Positions 34,814-43,425 of a stretch of 64,000 bases of DNA are shown one piece after another. Position 1 is the first letter of the stretch; every line of letters begins with the position of its first letter. The stretch is taken from assembly GCF_001468395.1 (NCBI RefSeq), contig NZ_LNSG01000003.1:62001-126000 (forward strand). The letters run 5' to 3'. The position numbers and the translations under genes are program-made. This stretch comes from Sphingopyxis sp. H073. GTDB lineage: Bacteria; Pseudomonadota; Alphaproteobacteria; Sphingomonadales; Sphingomonadaceae. Under the pieces are notes generated by a model. That model saw only the letters and a program-made list of their open reading frames with translations. It had not been told where the DNA came from and searched no databases.

Positions 34814-37800
34814 CTATCGCGCCCTGAAATCGCGCGGCGCGACCAGCGAAAGAGCGGGTTCGGTCACGCCTGCGATCATTTCAAGCCGCGAGACGGTGTC
34901 GGGGCCGAGGGCGAAGCTCCGGCCAAGCTCCACCCGGACATCCTCATCGGTCAGCGGATCGCGCGTTGCGATGACCACCTTGCCGCGCGCATCGTCGCGA
35001 CGCTCCAGCAGTTTCGCGATTTCCGCGACCGCATCGGCCAGTTCGACCCGGCAGGTCAGCTGCAGCGCCGCCGTCGCCGCGATTTCGGCGAGCGACTGCG
35101 CCCCGCGCACGGTAATACGCGGCGTCTCCTCGCCTTCGAGCAGGTCGAGCTCGACGGACAGGATCGCGCAGCCGCCGTCCGCCGCCAGCGCCTCGAGCAC
35201 CTTCCCCGCCTGCTCGTCGAAACAGCTCGACTGGAATTGGCCGCTGCGGTCGGACAGTGTCAAATTGAGGAAGCGGTTGCCACGCTGCGACACGCGCGGG
35301 CGCGCGCTTTCGACCATTGCCGCCATCACCATCGGGATGCGCGTTCCCGGCGTCATTTCGACATTCTCGCAAATGTCGCCGTAGGAGCGCGCGCCGCGCG
35401 CCGCGACGATCGCCTCATATTGCTCGACCGGGTGGGCCGAGAAGTAAAAGCCGAACGCCTCCTTCTCGCGCGTCATGCGCTCCGCGAGCGTCCAGGGCTC
35501 GGCCGCCGACAGCTGAAGCACCGGCGCGATCGCGACATCGCCGCCGAACAGGCCGCCCTGCCCCGTCGAGCGCTCGTGCGCCGAGCTGTTCGCACAGGCA
35601 AGCAGCGCCTCGGCGCCGGCGAAGGCGGTGGGCCGGTCGGGCTCGACGCAATCGAACGCGCCGCCGGCGGCCAGCGCCTCGATCTGCCGCCGGTTGAGCA
35701 GCTTGGGATCGATGCGCGCCGCGAAATCGTCGAGGCTCGCAAAATCGCCCTTCGCATGGCGCTCGGCGACCAGTGCCTCCATCGCCTTCTCGCCAACGCC
35801 TTTCAGCGCGCCGAGTGCGTAGCGCACGGTCAGCCCATCCTCGCCGCGCCCGACCGAGAAATCGGCTTCGCTCTCGTTGATCGAGGGCGGCGACACCTCG
35901 ACCCCCAGCCGCCGCATATCGTCGATGAAAATCGACAGCTTGTCGGTCTGGTGGCTATCGAACGACATCGACGCCGCAAAAAACTCGTGCGGATAATGGG
36001 CTTTCAGCCAAGCCGTCTGATACGACAGCAAGGCGTAGGCCGCCGCGTGGCTCTTGTTGAAACCATAGCCTGCGAACTTGTCGATCAAGTCGAACAGCTC
36101 GTTCGCGGCCTTGGCGTCGATGCCGTTGTGCTCGCCGCAGCCCTTGACGAAGGTGTCGCGCTGCGCGTCCATCTCCGCCTGCACCTTTTTGCCCATCGCG
36201 CGGCGCAAGAGGTCGGCGCCGCCGAGGCTGTAGCCGGCGAGAATCTGCGCCGCCTGCATCACCTGTTCCTGATAGACGAAGATGCCATAGGTTTCGGCAA
36301 GGATGCCTTCGAGCAGCGGGTGCGGATAGGCGATCGGCTCGCGGCCGTTCTTGCGCGCCCCGAACAGCGGGATATTGTCCATCGGACCCGGCCGATAGAG
36401 CGCGACGAGCGCGATGATGTCGCCGAAGTTGGTCGGCTTCACCGCCGACAGCGTGCGCCGCATTCCTTCGGATTCCAGCTGAAACACCCCGACGGTCTCG
36501 CCACGCTGGAGCAATTCGTAGACCGCCGGATCGTCCCAGCCGAGCGCATCGAGGTCGACATCGACCCCGCGTAGCGCGAGCAGCCGTTTGGCTTCCTTCA
36601 GCACCGACAGCGTCTTGAGGCCGAGGAAGTCGAACTTCACCAGCCCCGCGGTCTCGACATATTTCATGTCGAACTGCGTCACCGGCATGTCCGAGCGCGG
36701 GTCGCGATAGAGCGGGACGAGCTGGTCGAGCGGCCGGTCACCGATCACCACGCCCGCCGCGTGGGTCGAACTGTGCCGCGGCAAGCCCTCCAGCTGGCGC
36801 GCCATGTCGAACAGCCGCCGTACCCCGTCGTCCTGCTTATATTCGGTCATCAGCTCGCTGACGCCATTCAGCGCGCGTTCGAGCGTCCAGGGATCGGTGG
36901 GATGGTTCGGCACCAGCTTCGCCAGCCGGTCGACCTGGCCATAGCTCATCTGGAGCACACGCCCGGTGTCCTTGAGCACCGCGCGCGCCTTCAGCTTACC
37001 GAAGGTGATGATCTGCGCTACCGTGTCGCGGCCGTATTTTTCCTGCACGTAGCGGATCACTTCGCCGCGCCGCGTTTCGCAGAAGTCGATGTCGAAGTCG
37101 GGCATCGACACGCGCTCGGGATTGAGGAAGCGTTCGAACAGCAGGCCGAGCTTCAAGGGATCGAGGTCGGTGATCGTCAACGCCCAGGCGACGACGCTGC
37201 CCGCACCCGACCCGCGCCCCGGCCCAACCGGAATATCGTGCGCCTTCGCCCATTTGATGAAGTCGGCAACGATCAGGAAATAGCCGGGAAAACCCATCTG
37301 GGTAATGACGTCGACCTCGAAATCGAGGCGCTTGACATAGGCTTCGCGTTCCTCGGCGGAAAGGTCGGGATAATGCGCGAGCCGCGCCTCCAGCCCCGCA
37401 TGGGCGTCGGCCTTGAGCTGCGCCGCCTCACCCTCGCGGTCGCCTGCAAGACTGGGCAGGATCGGCTTGCGCTTGGGCGCCATGAAGGCGCAGCGCTGCG
37501 CGACGACGAGCGTATTGTGCATCGCCTCGGGCAGGTCGCTGAACGCATCCTCCATTGCCTCGGCGGGCTTCAGCCACGCCTCCGGATTCGACACGCGCCG
37601 ATCCTCGCTCTCGACATAGGCCGATTGCGCGATGCACAGCATCGCGTCGTGCGCAGCGTGGAATTGCGGCTCGACGAAGTTGGCGGGATTGGTCGCGACG
37701 ATCGGCAGCGCCCGGGCATAGGCCAGATCGATCAGCGCGTTCTCGGCGGCCATTTCGGTCGCGTCGTTTCGCCGCGACAGCTCGATATAAAGCCGCCCCC

Positions 37801-38302
37801 CGAACAGCGCTTCCAATTGCTCGACATAATCGTCGGCCGCCATTTTCTGCTCGCCCGCAAGCAACCGCGCGAGCGCCCCTTCGCCGCCACCGGTCAGGCA
37901 AATGAGGCCGTCGGTCTTTCCTGCCATGTCCGCTAGCGTGACATGCGGATCCTGCTCGACCGGACGGCCGAGATGCGCCGCCGACACCAGCGCGCATAGA
38001 TTGTTGTAGCCCGTGTCGTCCTGTGCGTAGAGCGCGAGCCAGTCGATCATCGGGGCGCCGTTCGCCAGCCGCTGTCCCGGCCGCGCAACGCTCAGGAAGG
38101 CGCCGACGATCGGCTGCACCCCCGCAGCCTTGCACGCCTCGCCGAACGCCATGACGCCGTAGAGCCCGTTGCGATCGGCGACCGCAATCGCCGGAAATCC
38201 ACGCTCGCGTGCGGCTTTTGCAATCGCCTTGGGCTCGATCGCCCCCTCCAGCATCGTGAAACTGGAAAAGACGCGCAGGGGAACGAAGGGGCTGTAGGCC
38301 AT
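34814..38302 (-). CDS. dnaE: DNA polymerase III subunit alpha
   Basis: 1162 residues, the replicative C-family polymerase, nearly the same length as the E. coli protein. The N-terminal PHP domain (about 1-270) opens with FVPLRVFSSFTMLEGA. The palm has VGPGRGSGAGSVVAWAL near 360 and the catalytic aspartates in PDFDIDFCETRR near 400. The fingers/HhH region (GRGEDGLTVRYALGALKGVGEKAME near 840) and a C-terminal OB-fold (FLNLTLSDRSGQFQ near 1010) follow. It starts at ATG 38302. This is the housekeeping DnaE1 type; no imuA-imuB genes are adjacent. Confidence 0.96.
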   Translation of the reverse strand: MAYSPFVPLRVFSSFTMLEGAIEPKAIAKAARERGFPAIAVADRNGLYGVMAFGEACKAAGVQPIVGAFLSVARPGQRLANGAPMIDWLALYAQDDTGYNNLCALVSAAHLGRPVEQDPHVTLADMAGKTDGLICLTGGGEGALARLLAGEQKMAADDYVEQLEALFGGRLYIELSRRNDATEMAAENALIDLAYARALPIVATNPANFVEPQFHAAHDAMLCIAQSAYVESEDRRVSNPEAWLKPAEAMEDAFSDLPEAMHNTLVVAQRCAFMAPKRKPILPSLAGDREGEAAQLKADAHAGLEARLAHYPDLSAEEREAYVKRLDFEVDVITQMGFPGYFLIVADFIKWAKAHDIPVGPGRGSGAGSVVAWALTITDLDPLKLGLLFERFLNPERVSMPDFDIDFCETRRGEVIRYVQEKYGRDTVAQIITFGKLKARAVLKDTGRVLQMSYGQVDRLAKLVPNHPTDPWTLERALNGVSELMTEYKQDDGVRRLFDMARQLEGLPRHSSTHAAGVVIGDRPLDQLVPLYRDPRSDMPVTQFDMKYVETAGLVKFDFLGLKTLSVLKEAKRLLALRGVDVDLDALGWDDPAVYELLQRGETVGVFQLESEGMRRTLSAVKPTNFGDIIALVALYRPGPMDNIPLFGARKNGREPIAYPHPLLEGILAETYGIFVYQEQVMQAAQILAGYSLGGADLLRRAMGKKVQAEMDAQRDTFVKGCGEHNGIDAKAANELFDLIDKFAGYGFNKSHAAAYALLSYQTAWLKAHYPHEFFAASMSFDSHQTDKLSIFIDDMRRLGVEVSPPSINESEADFSVGRGEDGLTVRYALGALKGVGEKAMEALVAERHAKGDFASLDDFAARIDPKLLNRRQIEALAAGGAFDCVEPDRPTAFAGAEALLACANSSAHERSTGQGGLFGGDVAIAPVLQLSAAEPWTLAERMTREKEAFGFYFSAHPVEQYEAIVAARGARSYGDICENVEMTPGTRIPMVMAAMVESARPRVSQRGNRFLNLTLSDRSGQFQSSCFDEQAGKVLEALAADGGCAILSVELDLLEGEETPRITVRGAQSLAEIAATAALQLTCRVELADAVAEIAKLLERRDDARGKVVIATRDPLTDEDVRVELGRSFALGPDTVSRLEMIAGVTEPALSLVAPRDFRAR

Positions 38303-38341
38303 CGGATGACGCTACAGTGACAGCGGTGATTCTGCCAACGG

Positions 38342-38818
38342 TTAACCCAACAATTCCTCAATCTCTTTGCGCAGTTGCTCGGGCTTGGTCGTCGGCGCGT
38401 GGCGCGACACCACCTTGCCGTCGCGATCGACGAGGAATTTGGTGAAGTTCCACTTGATGCCGCTACCCAGCAGCCCGGTCTGCTCGTCCTTCAGATGTTT
38501 GAAGATCGGATCGGCGTTCGATCCGTTTACGTCGATCTTCGCCATCAGCGGAAAGGTCACATCATAGGTCAATGAACAGAAATTCGCGATCTCCTCTGCA
38601 TTGCCCGGTTCTTGCGCGCCGAACTGGTTGCACGGAAAGCCCAGCACCTCGAACCCGCGATCCTTGTAATCGCGGTACAGCTCTTCCAGCCCCTCATATT
38701 GCGGGGTGAAGCCGCATTTCGACGCGGTGTTGACGATCAGCAGCACCTTGCCCTTGTAATCGGCCAACGGCTGCTCGCCGCCGCCCGGCAGCTTCGCCGA
38801 AAGATCATAGAGGCCCAT
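38342..38818 (-). CDS. Glutathione peroxidase family protein
   Basis: 158 residues, a thioredoxin-fold thiol peroxidase. The peroxidatic cysteine is Cys35 in NTASKCGFTPQY, followed by FPCNQFGAQEPG (catalytic Gln near 70) and WNFTKFLVDRDG (Trp near 125). The second cysteine in FPCNQF may resolve the sulfenic acid, making thioredoxin a likely reductant, as in many bacterial members. It begins one base after the stop of the secreted protein gene at 38820-39422. Confidence 0.92.
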   Translation of the reverse strand: MGLYDLSAKLPGGGEQPLADYKGKVLLIVNTASKCGFTPQYEGLEELYRDYKDRGFEVLGFPCNQFGAQEPGNAEEIANFCSLTYDVTFPLMAKIDVNGSNADPIFKHLKDEQTGLLGSGIKWNFTKFLVDRDGKVVSRHAPTTKPEQLRKEIEELLG

Positions 38819-38819
38819 A

Positions 38820-39422
38820 TTATTTCTCCCCCGCCTTGCGCGGTCTGTAAATGAAGTCGAAGCTCGTCGCCCATGTCAGCCCGTGGTCGGTCGATTGCTC
38901 GCCATGCTGGCGCACCGATCCGTCGGGCTGTTTCGAATAGGTCATACGAATAAGGCCGTCCTGACCCTTGGCAACGACATTCGCCCAATGGCCGGTGAGC
39001 ACCATCCTGCCATCGACCGGACCGCCATCGAAATCGACCCGCGCGCCGGTCGCGTCGACCCACGCCTGCCGCCAGTAGCGACGCTCGGCATCATAATGGC
39101 TGAACGAGCCGCCGCCTCCGCCTTTCAGCGGTTTCCACGTCTCGCGGATCGCGCAGCCGAGAAACATCGATTCGATGCTACTCGTCGCGACCTGCGTGCT
39201 GCTGCCGTTCGGGAACACATCCCATTCGCCGACCCAGAAATCGAAGGCATGATAGTCCGGGCCCGTACACGGAAGCTGGACCAGCGGCGCGGGTTGCGAC
39301 GGAATAGTCGGCGGCGGTGGCGGAAGCTGGACCGGCGGAGGCGGCGGCGGAGGCGACTGAAATCCGGCGTGCGCCGGGGCGGCCATAACAGCCAGTGCCG
39401 CAAATGATAGCGAACGGATCAT
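38820..39422 (-). CDS. Secreted proline-rich protein, DUF1579-like
   Basis: 200 residues starting at ATG 39422. Signal peptide (MIRSLSFAALAVMAAPAHAG), then a proline-rich linker with runs of seven and five prolines (about 24-50). The remaining domain has YHAFDFWVGEWDVFPNG near 66, IRETWKPLKGGGGGSFSHYD near 100, YWRQAWVDATG and TYSKQPDGSV. This beta-rich F-D-F-W-x-G-x-W pattern resembles DUF1579 proteins, which I cannot assign a function. The gene is followed one base later by glutathione peroxidase and follows lolD by 26 bp. Confidence 0.8.
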   Translation of the reverse strand: MIRSLSFAALAVMAAPAHAGFQSPPPPPPPVQLPPPPPTIPSQPAPLVQLPCTGPDYHAFDFWVGEWDVFPNGSSTQVATSSIESMFLGCAIRETWKPLKGGGGGSFSHYDAERRYWRQAWVDATGARVDFDGGPVDGRMVLTGHWANVVAKGQDGLIRMTYSKQPDGSVRQHGEQSTDHGLTWATSFDFIYRPRKAGEK

Positions 39423-39448
39423 TCGTCCCCTCCCGCAGAATCGCAACG

Positions 39449-40126
39449 CTACGCCTCGATATGCCCCTCATGCAAGCGCAACACCCGGTCCATCCGCGCC
39501 GCCAGCCGTTCGTTATGCGTCGCGACCAGCGCCGCCGAGCCATGGTCGCGCACCAGCTGCACGAACTGTTCGAACACGCGGTCGGCGGTCGCCTCGTCAA
39601 GATTGCCCGTCGGCTCGTCGGCGAGCACGAGCAGAGGCCGGTTCGCGAGCGCGCGCGCCACCGCGACGCGCTGCTGCTCGCCGCCCGACAGCTTGCTCGG
39701 CTTGTGATGCAGCCGCTCGGCGAGCCCCAGCCGCCCGAGCAGTTCGGTCGCACGGGCCTCGGCATCGGCCTGGCTGGCGCCGCGGATCAGCTGCGGCAGC
39801 ACGACATTTTCGATCGCGGTAAAGTCCGGCAGCAGATGGTGGAACTGATAGACGAAGCCGATCTTCTCGCGCCGCGTCCTCGTCCGCTCGCCCTGGTCGA
39901 TGCGCGTCACATCCTCGCCGTCGATGCGGATCGTGCCGCCGAAGCCGCCTTCGAGCAGGCCGACGGCCTGCAGCATCGTTGACTTGCCCGACCCCGACGG
40001 CCCGAGCAGCGCGACGATCTCGCCGCGCTTCAGGTTCGCCTCGACCCCGCGCAGCACCTCGATGGTGACGTCGGCCTGGGTGAAGCTGCGCTTCAGGCCG
40101 GCGAGTTCAAGGACCACATCACTCAT
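39449..40126 (-). CDS. lolD: Lipoprotein-releasing ABC transporter ATPase LolD
   Basis: 225 residues. LolD drives release of lipoproteins from the inner membrane to LolA. Walker A is GPSGSGKST (residues 42-50), the family-specific [16 protein letters not shown] follows the Q-loop, the signature is [15 protein letters not shown] near 143, and Walker B is [14 protein letters not shown] near 165. It overlaps lolC/E by eight bases, the standard arrangement. Confidence 0.94.
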   Translation of the reverse strand: MSDVVLELAGLKRSFTQADVTIEVLRGVEANLKRGEIVALLGPSGSGKSTMLQAVGLLEGGFGGTIRIDGEDVTRIDQGERTRTRREKIGFVYQFHHLLPDFTAIENVVLPQLIRGASQADAEARATELLGRLGLAERLHHKPSKLSGGEQQRVAVARALANRPLLVLADEPTGNLDEATADRVFEQFVQLVRDHGSAALVATHNERLAARMDRVLRLHEGHIEA

Positions 40127-41369
40127 AGCGCAGCACCTGCACCGGATCGGTATTCGCCGCCTTGTACGCGGGATAGAGCGTGGCGAGGAAACTGAAAACG
40201 ATCGTCATGACCGCGATCCCCGTGATCTCGAACGGATCGGGCTTCGACGGCAATTCGGTGAGGAAGCGGATCGAGGGATCCCACAGCGATTGCCCTGTCA
40301 GGAGCTCGAACCCGCGCAGGACATTCTGGCGGAAGAAAAGCAGCCCGAACCCGATCGCCATACCCGCGACCGTGCCAGCAACGCCGATCGACAGCCCGAT
40401 CGCGATGAATATCCGCATCACCGAATCGCGCGGGGCGCCCATCGTACGCAAGATCGCCATGTCGCGCGTCTTCGCTCGCACCAGCATGATCAGCGACGAA
40501 ATGATGTTGAACGCGGCGACAAGGATGATCAGCGACAGGATCACGAACATCGCGACCCGCTCGATCGACAAGGCCTCGAACAGGCTCGCGTTCATCGATC
40601 GCCAGTCGGAAATAACCGCTTTCGCCGCGACCTTCTCCGCCAGCGGCTGCAGCGTTTCGCCGACCCGGTCGGGATCGGTCACCTTGACCTCGATCATCCC
40701 CACCTGATCGCCGATCAGCAGCAACAGTTGCGCATCCTCCATCGGCATCACGACATAGGCTTTGTCGAAGTCATACACACCGATCTCGAAGATCGCCGAC
40801 ACCCGATAGGCAATCTCGCGCGGCACGGTGCCAAAGGGCGTCGCCCGTCCCTGCGGATTGATGATCGTGACGGTCGATCCGACCGTCGCGCCCAGATTGC
40901 GTGCCAACTCGCTGCCGAGCGCAATATTGCCCGAATTGGGGGTCAGCGCGTTCAGGCTGCCTTGCAGCACCTTTCCGCCAAGCACGTCGTTCTTGCGAAT
41001 GTCCTGCACGGTCATCCCCCGCACCAGCACGCCCTCGACACGCCCGCTGAAGCTCGCCAGCAACGGTTGTTCGATCAGCGGCGTCGCCGACACCACGCCG
41101 GGGGTCGCCTTCGCCTGCTTCAGCACATCTTGCCAGTCGTCGAGCCGCCCGCCGAAGCCCTGCACGACGGCATGGCCGTTGAGCCCCACGATCTTGTCGA
41201 ACAGGTCGGAGCGGACGCCGTTCATCACGCTCATCACAATCACCAGCGCCGCGACGCCGAGCGTCACCGCAATGAAGCTGAAGGCCGCGGCGACGAAGAT
41301 GAAGCCCTCGCCGCGCTGCGGCAGAAGATAGCGTTTGAAGATGGCGCGTTCGTAAGGACGCAGGATCAT
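40119..41369 (-). CDS. lolC: Lipoprotein-releasing ABC transporter permease LolC/LolE
   Basis: 416 residues. The N-terminal conserved start ([21 protein letters not shown]), one N-terminal transmembrane helix, a large periplasmic domain (about 50-270), and three C-terminal helices with [27 protein letters not shown] (MacB/FtsX fold) match LolC/LolE. Only one permease gene is present, so it may form a homodimer as in LolF-type systems. The first in-frame ATG is used. It overlaps lolD. A 15-bp dyad lies 100 bp upstream. Confidence 0.92.
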   Translation of the reverse strand: MILRPYERAIFKRYLLPQRGEGFIFVAAAFSFIAVTLGVAALVIVMSVMNGVRSDLFDKIVGLNGHAVVQGFGGRLDDWQDVLKQAKATPGVVSATPLIEQPLLASFSGRVEGVLVRGMTVQDIRKNDVLGGKVLQGSLNALTPNSGNIALGSELARNLGATVGSTVTIINPQGRATPFGTVPREIAYRVSAIFEIGVYDFDKAYVVMPMEDAQLLLLIGDQVGMIEVKVTDPDRVGETLQPLAEKVAAKAVISDWRSMNASLFEALSIERVAMFVILSLIILVAAFNIISSLIMLVRAKTRDMAILRTMGAPRDSVMRIFIAIGLSIGVAGTVAGMAIGFGLLFFRQNVLRGFELLTGQSLWDPSIRFLTELPSKPDPFEITGIAVMTIVFSFLATLYPAYKAANTDPVQVLRYE

Positions 41370-41468
41370 CGGGCGGGCGGCCTTGGAAGCGCGATACGCG
41401 GTGCGGTCATGCCGTCGCTTTAGGGAGCGCGGGCGATGCTGGCAATGGTCACGAATTCACGCAGCACT

Positions 41469-41483
41469 TGCGAACGATTCGCA
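41469..41483 (-). promoter_or_regulatory. Fur-like dyad upstream of lolC
   Basis: On the plus strand it reads TGCGAACGATTCGCA, the exact reverse complement of the site before hemA. Read in the direction of lolC it is identical to the hemA site and again about 100 bp from the start codon. It may instead control an unrecognised plus-strand transcript. Confidence 0.5.
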
Positions 41484-41781
41484 CAATATGTTGCCCAACG
41501 GCCACAGGGCGGACGCAAAAGAAGGCGTCATCGCGCGCGGAGGGTGACAAAGCGCCGCCTTCGACCTACCCACATGGCTTCTGGTTCAACGCGGCCAAAC
41601 GGCCCGGCTCCAGGGAGTGCAGATCCTTCGCCGGTCTGCGCACAAGGGGGATGGCGAGTGTTCGTCACAGGCGCCCGGGTCTCGGAAGAGGCCCGGGCGT
41701 TGTGATTCCGGCCCCACGACGCATCTCCGTTTAGCACTGGGGCCGGAACGAAGGCGTTTGGGGCAAAATGGCTGGGACGAA

Positions 41782-41816
41782 TAACAAAAGGCGCCCCGGC
41801 CAAAAACCGGGGCGCC
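41782..41816 (-). terminator. Terminator after PEP-CTERM gene
   Basis: A perfect 10-bp stem (GGCGCCCCGG at 41790-41799 with CCGGGGCGCC at 41807-41816) around a 7-base loop. On the minus strand it is followed by TTTTGTTATT, a U-rich run. It lies 26 bp past the PEP-CTERM stop. Confidence 0.85.
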
Positions 41817-41842
41817 CTGTCGCGCGCTGAAACGAAACCGGA

Positions 41843-42472
41843 TCAGGCGGCCGCGTAGCTCGTCGTGAAATGCCGCTTGCGACGCATCGCAAAACCGACG
41901 GCGCCGAAACCGAGAAGCATCATCGCCCAGGTGGCGGGCTCGGGAACAGCCGAGGTGGTCGGGAAGTTCGCGGTCCAATAGCCGGCCGTCGGGAACCCTG
42001 CATAAGGCGATCCCATCTTCAGTGCGTTGAACTGATCGGCAACGCCCGTGAAGCTCGAGTTGGGATTCCCGACCGTGATCGACAGAAAGCTGTCCGAAAA
42101 CAAACCGCCCTCATATCCGATCACCGCGAGACCCTGATTGACATTGTTAAAGATGAACGCCCCGGTCGCGGGATCCACATAGGATGCGAAATCCAGCCCG
42201 GTTGAGCTCGCCGAATAGGCATTGAACGTCAATCCGGGGTAAGCAAACTGAATATTGCTGATATCCGAATAGTTGATCTTTCCTGCAAGCACGGATGACA
42301 GCGGCACTTGGAACGTCGCCGATGTCGGCTGCGACACATGCGACCCAAAGCCCGCATTGGTGGTCGTCCAGCTATAGGTCACGAGTTCGGCGGCCGCCGC
42401 AGGCGATAGCCCGATCGCGCATGCCGCAACGAGCGACAGCCAGAATCGTCCGAATAGCTTGAAAATCAACAT
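41843..42472 (-). CDS. PEPxxWA-CTERM sorting domain protein
   Basis: 209 residues. A signal peptide (hydrophobic core WLSLVAACAIGL, then SPAAAA) leads to a Ser/Thr/Gly-rich beta-type domain with no cysteines in the mature part. The C-terminus carries VPEPATWAMMLLGFGAVGFA followed by RRKRH, the PEPxxWA-CTERM motif, transmembrane helix and basic tail recognised by exosortase systems. No exosortase gene is in the window. Composition is poorer in G+C than the neighbours. It is monocistronic: a long upstream gap with a dyad (42526-42541) precedes it and a terminator follows. Confidence 0.9.
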   Translation of the reverse strand: MLIFKLFGRFWLSLVAACAIGLSPAAAAELVTYSWTTTNAGFGSHVSQPTSATFQVPLSSVLAGKINYSDISNIQFAYPGLTFNAYSASSTGLDFASYVDPATGAFIFNNVNQGLAVIGYEGGLFSDSFLSITVGNPNSSFTGVADQFNALKMGSPYAGFPTAGYWTANFPTTSAVPEPATWAMMLLGFGAVGFAMRRKRHFTTSYAAA

Positions 42473-42525
42473 CGCCTTACCCCCAAAATGCAGCAGATAT
42501 CGTTACTGCCTCCCATGCACGGTTA

Positions 42526-42541
42526 ATTTGGTCAACCAAAT
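42526..42541 (-). promoter_or_regulatory. Dyad upstream of PEP-CTERM gene
   Basis: ATTTGGTCAACCAAAT is a 7-2-7 inverted repeat 54 bp before the PEP-CTERM start, in an AT-rich 227-bp gap (42473-42699). Its half-site spacing is the one used by Crp/Fnr-family operators, and a Crp/Fnr regulator gene lies immediately upstream. The regulator-site link is only a guess. I see no gene elsewhere in the gap. Confidence 0.4.
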
Positions 42542-42699
42542 GTTAATTGGCCCCATGTGTGTTTTCGATATCGTCTTGATATGGCACAGGCACCGTCGAA
42601 GTCATCCTCCTGTAACGAATCATCCGGCTGGCATGACTCATGTTGACGACGTCGGTGGTGGCATAGACACTCGCGAGCGAGGGGCGTTTTGCGGCGCCC

Positions 42700-43386
42700 C
42701 TACCCCTCGCACTCGCTGATATCCTCCAGCATATCCGCATCGAGCACGCGCACGCGGCCCTGCTCCAACGAGATCACACCAGATTCTTCCCAGCTCTTGA
42801 GCTGGCGGTTGATATGCTCGCGGCTCATCCCAGCGAAATTGCCGAGTTCGGTCTGACTGAGTTCGACACGGTGCGACTTTTCGGCACTGTCCTTGCGGAT
42901 CAGGCGCTTGAGGTAACGCGCGAGCCGCGGGCCCGAGGCATAGGCGCGGTCGCTTTCGATCGTCTGGTCGGCGGTGCGCAGCCGCCGCGCGAGCTGCTGC
43001 ATCAGCGACCAGGTGAATTCGGGATGGCTCGCCGCGAAATCCTTGAGCGCGTTACGGCCGAGCTGGAGCGCACTCCCGGCGCTCGTTGCAGTCACCGAAG
43101 CCGTGCGCTCGCCGCCGTCGAGCAGCGCAATCTCGCCCAGCACCGCGCCGGGTTCGGCATAGGCGAGCACGATCTCGCGCCCGCCCGCGGTCAACATCGA
43201 CACGCGCGCAGTGCCCTCGGTCAGGATCAGCATCATGTCGCCCGGATCGCCCTGGACGAGCAACTCCTTGCCCTTCACGAAGCTGATCTGCACCGACCGG
43301 CTGGCGATTTCGGCCCAGTCCTCGACGCTCAGACCGGAAAAGATGCTGTCGGGGCCCTGAAGCTCGGCGAGTCTCGCGTGATCCAT
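42700..43386 (-). CDS. Crp/Fnr family transcriptional regulator
   Basis: 228 residues. The N-terminal cyclic-nucleotide-type beta-barrel (about 15-130) has GDPGDMMLILTEGTARV and PGAVLGEIALLDGGERTASV. The C-terminal winged helix (about 150-225) has LSQTELGNFAGMSREHINRQLKSW, whose recognition helix keeps the Ser-Arg-Glu-x3-Arg pattern of E. coli CRP. No cysteine cluster of the FNR type is visible. Whether it binds cAMP is unknown. It lies 39 bp downstream of pyrG on the same strand. Confidence 0.9.
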   Translation of the reverse strand: MDHARLAELQGPDSIFSGLSVEDWAEIASRSVQISFVKGKELLVQGDPGDMMLILTEGTARVSMLTAGGREIVLAYAEPGAVLGEIALLDGGERTASVTATSAGSALQLGRNALKDFAASHPEFTWSLMQQLARRLRTADQTIESDRAYASGPRLARYLKRLIRKDSAEKSHRVELSQTELGNFAGMSREHINRQLKSWEESGVISLEQGRVRVLDADMLEDISECEG

Positions 43387-43425
43387 GCCCCTGTCGTCCC
43401 TTTCCTGTCGTCCGCCCCGCAGACC

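Larger units (their letters stand above)
41370..41842. other. 473-bp intergenic region with structured elements, no convincing gene
   Basis: No believable coding region; short plus-strand frames of 88-89 codons lack a ribosome site and any family features. It holds a Fur-like dyad (41469-41483), an 8-bp stem (41672-41679 with 41692-41699), an 11-bp stem with a 21-base loop (41706-41716 with 41738-41748), and a terminator for the PEP-CTERM gene (41790-41816). A small RNA is possible but untested. Confidence 0.5.

Noticed and set aside
41436..41734. Two plus-strand frames of 88-89 codons in the lolC upstream region
   Set aside because: No ribosome site, Arg/Gly/Pro-rich random-looking sequence, and overlap with the stems. 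I treat the region as non-coding.
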